A stretch of 35,857 nt of DNA from Bacteroides sp. (GCA_019414725.1 DXLM01000029.1:1-35857); one strand, 5' to 3'. Counted from the stretch's first letter, positions 1 through 8,244 are shown. Translations and numbers: made by a program. Notes: generated from the sequence alone by a model not told the origin.

Positions 1-1
1 G

Positions 2-32
2 CAAAGGTAGGTTTAGGGAACATGCGTGTCAA
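2..32 (-). promoter_or_regulatory. Bacteroidetes-type promoter firing out of the left edge
   Basis: Read on the minus strand, positions 9-2 give TACCTTTG, a perfect match to the Bacteroidetes -7 consensus TAnnTTTG. A TTG at 32-30 lies 20 bp upstream, the normal place for the -33 element. Its gene would lie left of the window and cannot be seen. Confidence 0.4.
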
Positions 33-436
33 GGCGGAAAATAGAATGGTTACCTCATGTATTTATTCTTTATCTCCGGTTTGGTATCAAGTCTTCCGCT
101 TTTAAACATATCTTGTACCATCATAATAGTGCTGAGAGGTTGCACCATGGCGTATGAGAAGTCTTCACAGATAGGGGAGATTTTGTTCAATTTGAAGGTA
201 AATTTAAGTTGGTAGAGTTAAGTAATCATTATGATTGTTTTTATAAATATAATGCTCTAAAGAATGGTTTGTGGTGCTTTTCCCTGTGATTGAGCAGGCG
301 GTGATATATATCGTCAGGGGTAAGTCAGTGGCCTACAACAAGAATATACTACAGTTGATAGATTTGAGCGAATAATTCTATTTCTTTTCTATATTCATTT
401 CTTTTATTATTATAGCTTACCCTGAAAAAAGTATAG
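33..436. other. Unassigned stretch, possibly gene remnants
   Basis: No convincing gene is seen here. On the minus strand a 55-codon open stretch (217 down to 50, stop TAA) contains a 32-codon ORF from ATG at 148 and has a protein-like composition, but I do not recognise it. On the plus strand a 41-codon open stretch without ATG runs 253-375. Both could be decayed ends of older genes or chance. No terminator hairpin for the upstream minus-strand operon is evident. Confidence 0.3.
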
Positions 437-958
437 TTATGTCCTTTTCTTCAGATAAATACATCTCGGTAGTCCACCATATTTCAACGCTTGTTTTATA
501 TACGTATATCCTAATTTTTCCATGTTACTGCGTGAAAAAGAATTTTCCGGATGGACCGTACATAACAAATAACGGTATTGGGTTTTGCTTAGGGCTTCTT
601 CTGCCTGACTTATAAGTAAACGTTGTAGTCCGTAACCTCGGAAGTTGGGATGCACTGCTACCGTATCCATGTGTGCTACACTGCACAACTCTGCTTCAGG
701 TAGTCCGATGTCGTAACCTAGGTTCTCGGAATTTTTTCCGGGAAAGACGACAATGAATAATCCGGCAGTCTGTCTTGATACAGTTTCAATGGCTTTCCAT
801 ATAATACCTGTGTGAGTAGACAATAGCGACTTTATATAATCTTTGTCTTCTTCTGGAGCAAACCATTCCCGGTGTTCCATGTTTTTCCAGATACTTGTTA
901 TAAATGATGTTAGTTCGTCTGCATCTGCTATGGTTGCTTGGGTTATGCTGAACTTCAT
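437..958 (-). CDS. GNAT family N-acetyltransferase
   Basis: Protein of 173 residues with the single-domain GNAT fold. The acetyl-CoA binding motif A is visible as VAVHPNFRGYGLQRLLI at about residues 101-117, matching the family R/Q-x-x-G-x-G/A signature, followed by a C-terminal segment typical of the fold. It is expected to transfer an acetyl group from acetyl-CoA to a small molecule or protein amine in the cytoplasm; the substrate cannot be read from the sequence. It is the last gene of the minus-strand operon that starts at 3800, 25 bp after the Maf gene. No signal peptide or membrane segment is seen. Family assignment is firm, specificity unknown. Confidence 0.85.
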   Translation of the reverse strand: MKFSITQATIADADELTSFITSIWKNMEHREWFAPEEDKDYIKSLLSTHTGIIWKAIETVSRQTAGLFIVVFPGKNSENLGYDIGLPEAELCSVAHMDTVAVHPNFRGYGLQRLLISQAEEALSKTQYRYLLCTVHPENSFSRSNMEKLGYTYIKQALKYGGLPRCIYLKKRT

Positions 959-983
959 TGGCTACGGACGTGGAATCGATGGT

Positions 984-1565
984 TTATAATTTCCTTAACT
1001 CCTGATACAATCGTTGTACCGGAAGCCCCATTACATTGAAGTAGGAACCTTTCAGACCGGTTACTCCGATGAAGCCGATCCATTCTTGTACACCATATGA
1101 ACCTGCTTTGTCCATCGGTCTGTAATGTTCTACATAGAAACGGATATCTTCTTCACTCAACTGGTCGAAGGTTACTTCTGTAACCGAAGCAAAGGATTTT
1201 TGGAATTCGGTAGTCGTAAGGCATACTCCGGTTATGACCTGGTGAGAACGTCCCGACAGTTTGCGCAGCATTTGGCAAGCTTCTTCTTCATCTTTAGGCT
1301 TTCCTAAGACTTCTCCATCTATGTAGACTATGGTATCGGCAGTGATAATAAGTTCGTCTGCCTGCATGGACGGACGATAGGCGTCTGCCTTTTCGCGGGC
1401 AATGTAGATGGGAATTTCTTCACCTTTCAGTGTGTCGGGGTAGGTTTCGTCAATACCGGGCAGAAGCTTTACTTCATAATCTACTCCCAGTCCGGATAAC
1501 AGTTCCCGGCGGCGTGGGGAGTTGGAAGCCAGCTTTATCTTATATTTTTTCAGGTTTTCGAGCAT
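984..1565 (-). CDS. maf: Maf family nucleoside triphosphate pyrophosphatase
   Basis: Protein of 193 residues, normal length for Maf/YhdE. Diagnostic motifs are SNSPRRRELL near the N-terminus (residues 14-23), the central ADTIV motif, GKPKDEEEA, and the C-terminal DKAGSYGVQ and GSYFNVMGLP segments. The family hydrolyses non-canonical or pyrimidine nucleoside triphosphates (dTTP/UTP, modified bases) to monophosphate and pyrophosphate in the cytoplasm, acting as a house-cleaning enzyme. The DKAGSYGVQ-type motif favours the dTTP/UTP (YhdE) subgroup. It lies between the KdsC-like phosphatase gene (17 bp gap) and the GNAT gene in one operon. Confidence 0.92.
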   Translation of the reverse strand: MLENLKKYKIKLASNSPRRRELLSGLGVDYEVKLLPGIDETYPDTLKGEEIPIYIAREKADAYRPSMQADELIITADTIVYIDGEVLGKPKDEEEACQMLRKLSGRSHQVITGVCLTTTEFQKSFASVTEVTFDQLSEEDIRFYVEHYRPMDKAGSYGVQEWIGFIGVTGLKGSYFNVMGLPVQRLYQELRKL

Positions 1566-1582
1566 AATTGTTTGTTTTTATA

Positions 1583-2101
1583 TTACCAACCAAAGGCTTC
1601 TTCGTGTGACATCCATTTGCCTTGTGCACGCAAAACTTGTTCTACTACATCACGTCCGCATCCGTAGCCTCCGTTGCGGTGTGAGATATATGTGCAGATG
1701 GCTTTTATCTCAGGAGCTGCATCGGCGGGGCAGCAGGGGAGTCCTACAAGACTTAAAACTTCGTAGTCGGGGATATCATCGCCCATATAGAGCACTTCCT
1801 CTGGCTTCAGATTGTATTTCTCCATTAATTCGGCATATTCTTTGGTCTTTACGGCTGCTCCCATGTAGATGTCTTTTATGCCAAGGCCCTCGTAACGTTT
1901 ACGTACAGCTTCTGTCTTTCCTCCGGTGATGATTGCAACATGTAGTCCGCATTTTACGGCGAGTTGCAGGGCATAACCGTCTTTTATGTTGACCGAGCGC
2001 ATCGGTTCTCCGTTAGGATGCAGGGTAATGGTTTCGGCACTTAACACGCCGTCTACGTCGAATATAAGTGCACGTATTTTAGTAAGATCGTAATTTATCA
2101 T
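1583..2101 (-). CDS. kdsC: KdsC-like HAD phosphatase (3-deoxy-D-manno-octulosonate 8-phosphate phosphatase)
   Basis: Protein of 172 residues, the usual size of the capless class C0 HAD phosphatase KdsC. The nucleophile motif DVDGVLS (residues 15-21), the NIKDGYAL loop, the ITGG motif and the GDDIPD magnesium-binding motif are all present. The tail with NGGYGCGRDVVEQVL is typical of KdsC, whose C-terminal segment reaches into a neighbouring subunit of the tetramer. The expected reaction is removal of phosphate from Kdo-8-phosphate, for lipid A core biosynthesis. The start ATG overlaps the stop of the DUF2520 gene by four bases, indicating translational coupling. A related sugar-phosphate substrate cannot be excluded. 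Confidence 0.88.
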   Translation of the reverse strand: MINYDLTKIRALIFDVDGVLSAETITLHPNGEPMRSVNIKDGYALQLAVKCGLHVAIITGGKTEAVRKRYEGLGIKDIYMGAAVKTKEYAELMEKYNLKPEEVLYMGDDIPDYEVLSLVGLPCCPADAAPEIKAICTYISHRNGGYGCGRDVVEQVLRAQGKWMSHEEAFGW

Positions 2102-2895
2102 AAGGTTTCTTTTTTATTGCTAGCGTACTCGTGAATGTTTTTACTGATCAGTTCGTATATCTCTGCCAAGCGCGGTTCGCTTTTCAGCATTTCCAGATGG
2201 TGGTTGATGACATTTTCATCGTATCGCTGTGCCGGTCCGGTCTGTGCTTCGACGGGAGGCAGTTCGTGTACTTTCCGGGCTGTTTCGTCAATCAGCGGAA
2301 GCATGGCTTCGAAGGGAAGACCGTTTGCTGAAAGCAGATGACTGGCAACGGCATACATGTGATTGGCAAAGTTGCAGGCAAATACTGCTGCGATGTGCAG
2401 GTATCGCCGTTGCTCGGATGATGCTTCATATACTTTGCTTCCCAGATGGAGGGCGATTTCGTTCAGAAGCTTCAGGTCGGCAGCTGTATGTGCTTCGGTA
2501 AAAAATGTAACTTCACGAAAATCTACCTGACGCAGTTTGCTGAATGTCTGCATGGGGTAGAGCACACCGTAACGTTCTGCCAGTCCTTGCCATATGTTCA
2601 TGGGAACACTGCCCGCTGTATGTACAAACAGGGCTTGGGGAGCACGTTGTACTAGCTTGGGAAGTATGTTGTTCAGTGCTGAGTCTTTCACGGAAACGAT
2701 ATATAAATCTCCCTCATGGGTGATTTGGCTTAAATCTGTAGTATAGGGACATTTCAGTTTGGCGGCAAGTTCGGAAGCGGAAGCTTCTGTACGGCTGAAT
2801 ACCTGACGGATATTATATCCGGCTTGTGATAAAGCTACGGAAAGGTGAGTCGCTACGTTGCCGGCCCCTATCATGATAATGTTTTTTATATTCAT
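2098..2895 (-). CDS. Rossmann-fold, DUF2520-type putative dehydrogenase
   Basis: Protein of 265 residues. The N-terminus has a dinucleotide-binding loop, MIGAGNVATHL (residues 8-18), like ProC and F420-dependent reductases. The C-terminal helical half (about residues 130-255, with LHIAAVFACNFANHMY) matches what is known of the DUF2520 domain. Function is not established; the fold suggests an NAD(P)-dependent reductase acting on a small metabolite in the cytoplasm. It overlaps the KdsC-like gene by four bases and follows the small membrane protein gene by 33 bp. Co-occurrence with kdsC and maf looks housekeeping rather than accessory. No truncation is seen. Confidence 0.8.
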   Translation of the reverse strand: MNIKNIIMIGAGNVATHLSVALSQAGYNIRQVFSRTEASASELAAKLKCPYTTDLSQITHEGDLYIVSVKDSALNNILPKLVQRAPQALFVHTAGSVPMNIWQGLAERYGVLYPMQTFSKLRQVDFREVTFFTEAHTAADLKLLNEIALHLGSKVYEASSEQRRYLHIAAVFACNFANHMYAVASHLLSANGLPFEAMLPLIDETARKVHELPPVEAQTGPAQRYDENVINHHLEMLKSEPRLAEIYELISKNIHEYASNKKETL

Positions 2896-2928
2896 GGTGA
2901 AAATGATTTTTTACGTTTGCGGGACTTT

Positions 2929-3261
2929 TTATCGTGATGACAACCAGTAGAGCAGTATTCCTATCAGCAGTAGGGAAGCGGGAAGCAGGTAGCCTGACAT
3001 TTGTCCCAGCAGCGTAGTTACCAGACCGATGTTCTGGATGAGCCAGATTCCGGCAAGAATGATGCCTACCGACTTGTCTGCCTTGAACCATAAGAAAGCA
3101 ACGGCTGCATAAAGTAGCATGGTGTCTTTTTGCATAACCCAGGACAGACCGTGGGAAGAAAAACCTATCAGCCGGTCGGCAAGATAGAGTATTCCCATCA
3201 ATGCAAGAAAAACTGCGGTAGCACGGTATGTATCTTTATGGTTTGATGCTTTTGCTGCCAC
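2929..3261 (-). CDS. Small multi-spanning membrane protein of unknown function
   Basis: Protein of 110 residues that is almost entirely hydrophobic after a short polar N-terminus. I count three or four membrane segments, at about residues 14-34, 46-60, 65-84 and 88-107, the last rich in leucine and ending in a short basic tail. No catalytic motif is visible and I do not recognise the family. It starts two bases before the nitroreductase stop region and is followed by the DUF2520 gene, so it is co-transcribed. A role in the inner membrane is all that can be inferred. Confidence 0.7.
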   Translation of the reverse strand: MAAKASNHKDTYRATAVFLALMGILYLADRLIGFSSHGLSWVMQKDTMLLYAAVAFLWFKADKSVGIILAGIWLIQNIGLVTTLLGQMSGYLLPASLLLIGILLYWLSSR

Positions 3262-3263
3262 GT

Positions 3264-3800
3264 TTACTCTCCTCCGTATTTATTGATATGTACTTTTTCC
3301 CATTGCAGGTGTGACTCGTCGAAAGGTTTACGCTCCATACCTTTGTGGCCGATGGCTACGATGGACAAAACCTGTAACTGAAGAGGTATGCCGAGAATGC
3401 CGTGCACATACTCGTCCGAAGACATGCCGGTAGCGGTGTATCGTTCGCGTACTTGTATCCAGCAGCTTCCCAGTCCCAGATCTTCGGCTTGTAGCTGAAT
3501 CATCAGAGAGGCTATAGACGCATCTTCTATCCATACGTCGCTTGCCAGCGGATCTGCCAGTACGACAATGGCAAGAGAGGCTTCTTTCAGGAAAGATGAT
3601 CCCATTTCCTTGCAGCGTGAAAGCTTGTCGAGTGTTTCTTTATCGTCTACTGCTATAAACTGCCAGCAGTTGCTTCGTTTGGAAGACGGCGACATGAGGG
3701 CTGCCTTCAGCAGGGTTACCACTTCTTCTTGTGTCAGTTCTTCATCGGTGAACTTACGCATGCTGCGCCGTTGTTTTATCAATTCGCTGAAACTCTTCAT
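3264..3800 (-). CDS. Nitroreductase family flavoprotein
   Basis: Protein of 178 residues from the ATG at 3800. The open frame extends to 3878, but the extra 26 codons would run through the promoter and into the divergent gene, so the internal start (MKSFSELIKQRRSMRKF) is chosen. RRSMRKF is the family's FMN phosphate-binding start, SPSSKRSNCWQFI is the flavin-contacting loop, and the LGLGSCWIQVR segment is typical of the second half. The family uses FMN and NAD(P)H for two-electron reductions of nitro, quinone or similar compounds in the cytoplasm; the physiological substrate is not evident. It is the first gene of the operon ending at 437. Confidence 0.88.
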   Translation of the reverse strand: MKSFSELIKQRRSMRKFTDEELTQEEVVTLLKAALMSPSSKRSNCWQFIAVDDKETLDKLSRCKEMGSSFLKEASLAIVVLADPLASDVWIEDASIASLMIQLQAEDLGLGSCWIQVRERYTATGMSSDEYVHGILGIPLQLQVLSIVAIGHKGMERKPFDESHLQWEKVHINKYGGE

Positions 3801-3822
3801 AAAATCTTCGTTTTTAACACGA

Positions 3823-3854
3823 CAAATATAACCTTTAAACTCGTAATGCTCAAA
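3823..3854 (-). promoter_or_regulatory. Promoter of the nitroreductase-to-GNAT operon
   Basis: On the minus strand the sequence reads TTTG (3854-3851), a 20-bp spacer, then TATATTTG (3830-3823), a full match to the Bacteroidetes -33/-7 promoter. Transcription would start near 3816, about 16 bp before the ATG at 3800. This spacing also supports the shorter nitroreductase start. Confidence 0.7.
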
Positions 3855-3862
3855 AAAAATCA

Positions 3863-3870
3863 TAAATTTG
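3863..3870 (+). promoter_or_regulatory. -7 element immediately before the FemAB/GNAT-like gene
   Basis: TAAATTTG matches TAnnTTTG exactly and ends 7 bp before the ATG at 3878, so the transcript would start almost at the start codon. No TTTG is found at the -33 position. The element lies beyond the -33 box of the oppositely oriented operon promoter, so the two promoters sit back to back. Confidence 0.45.
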
Positions 3871-3877
3871 CGATACA

Positions 3878-4852
3878 ATGGCTATCAGGTTGACTACATA
3901 TGAGCATGCAAAGGACATTCCTGAACTTCCGGGAACCAATGTCTTTCATTCTACTGATTTGTTCCGGATATTGGAACAAACCCCGGGGTATCGTCCTGTG
4001 CTCTTGGTTGCTTTCGAAGGGGATAAACCGATAGGTAAACTGCTGTGTATTACCCGGCGGAATTTTCGTCTGCTGGGGTTTACTGAAAAAACATACGTTT
4101 ACGGTGTGGGAGAGTATTTTAATACGGAACGGAAACGGGAAGAGATTTTCAATGAATTATTGACTTATTTTACTACTCTGTATAAGGAGGGATCTTTTCT
4201 GTTGGAGTTTCGAAACTTAGAAGAACCGTTATTCGGCTACCGTTATTTCAGGCAGAACGGGTATTTTCCGGTCCGGTGGCTGCGTGTTCGCAATTCGATA
4301 CACCACGAACAGCTTGATAAATGGATGAGTGCTTCCCGTAAACGCCAGATTGCCAGGGGACTTAAAAATGGGGCTTCTATTGAAATTGCCTCCAGCCTGG
4401 AAGATATAAGGGCTTTCTTCATGATGCTGAAAAAATATTATTCTCCCAAAGTTCATCGTTATTTACCTGATTTTCATCTTTTTGCTTTTTTCTCTGAAGA
4501 CTCTTTTCCGGCTGGAATGGGTAAAATCTTTATAGTCCGTTATAAAGAAAAGATTATTGGTGGTTCGGTTTGTTTGTTTTCTGATGATACTGCTTACCTG
4601 ATGTTTTCTGCTGGGATGCGCAAGAGTTATCCGTTGCTTTATCCGGGAGTGCTTGCTGTATGGGAGGCAATGACTTATGCCAGAGAGCATGGATATAGTC
4701 ATTTTGAATTTATAGAAGCAGGACTTCCTTTCAAGAAATTCAGTTATCGGGATTTTATTTTACGTTTCGGAGGTAAACTGTTGAGTACACGTCGTTGGTT
4801 TAAGGTACGGTGGAACTGGCTGAATCGCTTGCTTATTCGTATTTATGTGTAA
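3878..4852 (+). CDS. FemAB/GNAT-like acyltransferase
   Basis: Protein of 324 residues without signal peptide or membrane segment. It looks like a tandem GNAT-fold protein of the FemAB or BioF2-like group: an N-terminal half with the LLVAFEGDKPIGKLL strand (residues 46-60), a central basic segment ASRKRQIARGLKNG, and a C-terminal half with IIGGSVCLF and YSHFEFIEAGLPFKKFSYRD. Related proteins transfer amino acids from aminoacyl-tRNA to cell-wall or lipid precursors, or acyl groups from acyl-CoA; which applies here cannot be seen. The broken aldo/keto reductase gene follows after 18 bp and is probably co-transcribed. The very short leader suggests a near-leaderless mRNA. Confidence 0.75.
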   Translation: MAIRLTTYEHAKDIPELPGTNVFHSTDLFRILEQTPGYRPVLLVAFEGDKPIGKLLCITRRNFRLLGFTEKTYVYGVGEYFNTERKREEIFNELLTYFTTLYKEGSFLLEFRNLEEPLFGYRYFRQNGYFPVRWLRVRNSIHHEQLDKWMSASRKRQIARGLKNGASIEIASSLEDIRAFFMMLKKYYSPKVHRYLPDFHLFAFFSEDSFPAGMGKIFIVRYKEKIIGGSVCLFSDDTAYLMFSAGMRKSYPLLYPGVLAVWEAMTYAREHGYSHFEFIEAGLPFKKFSYRDFILRFGGKLLSTRRWFKVRWNWLNRLLIRIYV

Positions 4853-4870
4853 TTTATATAGATATATGTT

Positions 4871-5874
4871 ATGATTGATCCTGTTTATAGTGCGGCTCCC
4901 GACCGTTATCACGGTGGAATGAAATATCGCAGGGCTGGTAAGAGTGGCATCCTGCTTCCTGAAATTTCTCTTGGACTTTGTCATAACTTCGGAGATGTGG
5001 ATACGCTGTCAGGCAGTAAAGAGAAAATTCATCATGCTTTTGACAAGGGAATTACTTATATCGATCTTGCTAATAATTATGGACCTTCTTATGGGTTGGC
5101 TGAGGAAACGTTCGGGCAAATCATGAAGAAATCTCTTGCTCCTTATCGTGATGAACTTTTTATTTCTACGAAGGCTGGACATGATATGTGGGAGGGGCCT
5201 TATGGGATATGGAATTCACGGAAGCATCTTATGGCTAGTATTGACCAGAGTTTGAAACGGATGAATCTGGAGTATGTAGATATTTTTTATAGTCATCGCT
5301 ATGATCCGGAAACTCCACTTGAAGAAACCTTGCAGGCACTTGTCGATATCGTACGTCAGGGCAAGGCTCTTTATGTAGGCATATCGAAGTATCCTAAAGA
5401 GGCGGCGGAAATAGCTTATCGTTATCTTGCCGACAATCATGTGCCTTGTCTGCTTTATCAAGGGCGTTATAATTTGTTCAATCGTGAGCCGGAAGAGGAG
5501 GGCATCTTGGATCAGGCTAGTAAATATGGCAGTGGATTTGTTGCCTTTTCACCTTTGGCACAGGGATTATTGACCGGTCGTTATCTGGATGGTATTCCTG
5601 ATGATTCACGTATTGCCCGGGAGGTCATCTTAAGAAAGAAGCTCTGACGGAGGATGTTCTTCGTAAAATCAGGGACTTGAACGAAATAGCCGCACGACGT
5701 GGGCAGACTTTGGCCGAAATGTCATTGGCATGGTTGCTGAAAGATGAGAAGGTTGCTTCTGTCATAATTGGTGCCAGTTCGGTAAAACAGATTGACGATA
5801 ATTTGAAGTCTTTAGATAATACGTCGTTCTGTGATGAGGAAATATGTCTGATAAATAATGTTTTAAGTCGTTGA
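4871..5874 (+). pseudogene. YghZ-type aldo/keto reductase with a frameshift
   Basis: The first frame (4871-5647) encodes 258 residues of an aldo/keto reductase close to E. coli YghZ, which reduces L-glyceraldehyde 3-phosphate with NADPH. It has the catalytic tetrad D65, Y70, K101 and H142 (in IDLANNYGP, STKAG and FYSHRYD). After residue 248 (SRIAR) it leaves the family pattern and stops at 5647. The missing C-terminus continues in the +2 frame from about 5617 to 5874, including LTEDVLRKIRDLNEIAARRGQ and the cofactor-binding VIIGASSVKQIDDNL. Adding one G to the GGG run at 5619-5621 restores a single protein of about 334 residues, the family's usual length. It is either a recent pseudogene, a phase-variable site, or a sequencing error. 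Confidence 0.85.
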
Positions 5875-5942
5875 TATCCAGTTTGGAGAATGGAGCGATT
5901 CATGCATCAGCCAATATTTTTATCGTGAAAAAATATTTCTGA

Positions 5943-6050
5943 CAACTACGCTTTGTGTAAAATAAAAATAAACTAAAAAAAGCGTTAGTTGATGAAAATA
6001 AAATAGGGAAATATTTCTTTATTCTGCACATTTTTGTTTTCTTTGTGCAG
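5943..6050. promoter_or_regulatory. Two inverted repeats upstream of the epimerase gene
   Basis: The 225-bp gap 5875-6099 holds no gene. CAACTACGCTTT (5943-5954) and AAAGCGTTAGTTG (5979-5991) form an imperfect stem with one bulge. CTGCACA (6024-6030) and TGTGCAG (6044-6050) form a perfect 7-bp stem with a 13-base loop, 50 bp before the ATG at 6100. The first may end the aldo/keto reductase transcript, though no T run follows; the second may be an operator or leader hairpin. I found no strong -7/-33 pair here. Confidence 0.35.
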
Positions 6051-6099
6051 TTGATATAAACCAACTTTAGATTTTAATACCATTAAAAGCAACTTAATT

Positions 6100-6504
6100 A
6101 TGAAAATTTCTCACATTGAACATTTGGGCATTGCGGTGAAAAGTATCGAAGAAGCCCTTCCTTATTATGAAAATGTACTCGGATTGAAATGTTATAATAT
6201 AGAAACCGTAGAAGATCAGAAAGTAAAAACTGCTTTCCTGAAATGTGGTGAAACAAAAATTGAACTGCTGGAGCCTACGGGACCTGATAGCACAATTGCC
6301 AAATTTATTGAAAACAGAGGCATGGGAGTTCATCATGTGGCTTTTGCAATAGAAGACGGAGTAGCAAATGCGTTGGCTGAAGCTGATGCAAACGGCATTC
6401 GCCTGATCGACAAAGCGCCTCGAAAAGGTGCAGAAGGACTGAATATTGCTTTCCTTCATCCGAAATCAACTATGGGGGTATTAACCGAACTTTGCGAAAA
6501 ATAA
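6100..6504 (+). CDS. mce: Methylmalonyl-CoA epimerase
   Basis: Protein of 134 residues, the full length of this vicinal oxygen chelate (glyoxalase-like) enzyme. Two beta-alpha-beta-beta-beta modules are visible. Probable metal ligands are the histidine in ISHIEHLGIAV (N-terminus), the glutamate in TKIELLEP, the histidine in GVHHVAF and the late glutamate in VLTELCEK. It interconverts (R)- and (S)-methylmalonyl-CoA, linking the B12-dependent mutase product to the decarboxylase. The next gene downstream is the decarboxylase alpha subunit, which fits the succinate-to-propionate pathway of Bacteroides. The 186-bp gap to that gene may hold a second promoter. Confidence 0.92.
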   Translation: MKISHIEHLGIAVKSIEEALPYYENVLGLKCYNIETVEDQKVKTAFLKCGETKIELLEPTGPDSTIAKFIENRGMGVHHVAFAIEDGVANALAEADANGIRLIDKAPRKGAEGLNIAFLHPKSTMGVLTELCEK

Positions 6505-6601
6505 TTAAGGGCAATGAATGAAATGGTGGAGACATTAGCCGTTTGTTGTCATTCAGAATAGAGAAGTGGCAGAGAATTTTGTAAACGTTCATCGGATGTA
6601 T

Positions 6602-6622
6602 ACGAAGTTCTTCGTCACTTTG
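6602..6622 (+). promoter_or_regulatory. Candidate dyad and weak -7 box before mmdA
   Basis: ACGAAG (6602-6607) and CTTCGT (6610-6615) make a perfect 6-bp inverted repeat with a 2-base centre. Next to it TCACTTTG (6615-6622) matches the -7 consensus with one mismatch; no -33 element is clear. It could give the decarboxylase genes their own promoter, separate from the epimerase. This is a weak call. Confidence 0.25.
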
Positions 6623-6690
6623 TTGCTTTAAAACAATCGGTTGTTAACCATTTTATCTTGCCATTTACTAATACATAAATTTCTAGTACC

Positions 6691-8244
6691 ATGAGTAACC
6701 AACTTGAAAAAGTAAAAGAGCTTATCGAACTGCGTGCCCAGGCGCGTCTTGGCGGTGGTGAGAAAGCTATCGAAAAGCAACATGCTAAAGGGAAATATAC
6801 TGCACGTGAACGTATTGCTATGCTGCTTGATGAAGGAAGTTTCGAAGAAATGGATATGTTTGTAAAACATCGTTGTACAAACTTCGGAATGGATAAGAAG
6901 CATTATCTGGGCGATGGTGTAGTTACTGGATATGGAACAATAGAGGGAAGATTGGTTTATGTCTTTGCACAGGACTTTACCGTATCTGCCGGCTCTCTGT
7001 CAGAAACCATGTCACTGAAGATTTGTAAAGTAATGGATATGGCCATGAAGATGGGAGCTCCTTGTATCGGACTGAATGACTCGGGTGGTGCACGTATTCA
7101 GGAAGGTATCAATGCATTGGCTGGATATGCTGAAATTTTCCAGCGTAATATTTTGGCTTCTGGTGTGATCCCGCAGATTTCGGGTATCTTTGGTCCGTGT
7201 GCCGGAGGTGCTGTATATTCACCTGCACTGACAGACTTTACTTTGATGATGGAAGGTACTTCCTATATGTTCCTTACAGGTCCGAAAGTTGTAAAGACTG
7301 TTACCGGAGAGGATGTTTCTCAAGAAGATTTGGGAGGTGCAAGTGTGCACTCTACTCGTTCGGGGGTAACTCATTTTACTGCTTCTACAGAAGAAGAAGG
7401 CTTGGCACTGATTCGTAAGTTATTGAGCTATATCCCTCAGAACAATCTGGAAGAGCCGCCTTATGTAGACTGTACAGATCCGATTGATCGTCTGGAGGAT
7501 TCTTTGAATGAAATTATTCCGGACAGCCCTAATAAGGCTTACGATATGTATGAGGTTATCGGAGCAATTGTCGATAATGGTGAGTTCCTCGAAGTTCAGC
7601 GTGACTTTGCAAAGAATATCATTGTCGGTTTTGCACGTTTCAACGGACAGTCTGTTGGTATTGTTGCCAACCAGCCTAAGTTCCTTGCCGGAGTATTGGA
7701 CTGCAATGCTTCTCGTAAGGGAGCACGTTTCGTCCGTTTCTGTGATGCTTTCAATATTCCTATTGTTTCATTGGTAGATGTTCCGGGATTCCTTCCGGGT
7801 ACAGGACAGGAATACAATGCTGTTATCTTGCACGGAGCTAAACTGCTTTATGCATATGGTGAAGCTACTGTTCCAAAAGTGACAGTTACATTGCGTAAGT
7901 CGTATGGTGGTTCACACATCGTAATGAGTTGTAAGCAGTTGCGTGGAGATATGAACTATGCATGGCCGACTGCTGAAATTGCCGTAATGGGTGGTGCTGG
8001 AGCTGTAGAGGTATTGTATGCAAAAGAAGCTAAAGAAGCTGCCGATCCGAAGGCATTTATGGCTGAAAAAGAAGCTGAATATACCAAGTTGTTTGCCAAC
8101 CCGTATAATGCTGCAAAATATGGTTATATAGACGATGTGATTGAACCGCGTAATACTCGTTTCCGTATCATTCGTGCCTTGCAGCAGTTACAGACTAAGA
8201 AGCTGACAAATCCGGCTAAGAAACACGGAAATATTCCATTGTAA
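6691..8244 (+). CDS. mmdA: Methylmalonyl-CoA decarboxylase alpha subunit (carboxyltransferase)
   Basis: Protein of 517 residues, the usual size of the biotin-dependent acyl-CoA carboxyltransferase subunit. The two crotonase-like halves are clear. The N-terminal half has LNDSGGARIQEG (about 128-139) and FGPCAGGAVYSPAL, with the glycines that build the oxyanion hole; the C-terminal half has VDVPGFLPGTGQEY, KSYGGSHIVMS and AVMGGAGAVEVLY. It moves the carboxyl group from (S)-methylmalonyl-CoA to biotin on the carrier subunit. The same family serves as propionyl-CoA carboxylase beta, but the downstream OadB-type sodium pump and the absence of a biotin carboxylase gene here favour the decarboxylase. 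Confidence 0.93.
   Translation: MSNQLEKVKELIELRAQARLGGGEKAIEKQHAKGKYTARERIAMLLDEGSFEEMDMFVKHRCTNFGMDKKHYLGDGVVTGYGTIEGRLVYVFAQDFTVSAGSLSETMSLKICKVMDMAMKMGAPCIGLNDSGGARIQEGINALAGYAEIFQRNILASGVIPQISGIFGPCAGGAVYSPALTDFTLMMEGTSYMFLTGPKVVKTVTGEDVSQEDLGGASVHSTRSGVTHFTASTEEEGLALIRKLLSYIPQNNLEEPPYVDCTDPIDRLEDSLNEIIPDSPNKAYDMYEVIGAIVDNGEFLEVQRDFAKNIIVGFARFNGQSVGIVANQPKFLAGVLDCNASRKGARFVRFCDAFNIPIVSLVDVPGFLPGTGQEYNAVILHGAKLLYAYGEATVPKVTVTLRKSYGGSHIVMSCKQLRGDMNYAWPTAEIAVMGGAGAVEVLYAKEAKEAADPKAFMAEKEAEYTKLFANPYNAAKYGYIDDVIEPRNTRFRIIRALQQLQTKKLTNPAKKHGNIPL

Noticed and set aside
253..375. Plus-strand open stretch of 41 codons near the left edge
   Set aside because: It has no ATG start and no recognised match; stretches of this length occur by chance in AT-rich DNA.
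1522..1929. Open frame of 135 codons on the plus strand
   Set aside because: It lies opposite the Maf and KdsC-like genes, which have full family motifs; its own translation has no recognisable features.
3801..3878. Upstream extension of the nitroreductase
   Set aside because: It would cover a full -33/-7 promoter and touch the start of the divergent gene; the family begins at the internal methionine at 3800.
5677..5874. Separate small gene of 65 codons
   Set aside because: Its sequence is the C-terminal part of the aldo/keto reductase and starts with TTG inside a conserved region; it is one broken gene.
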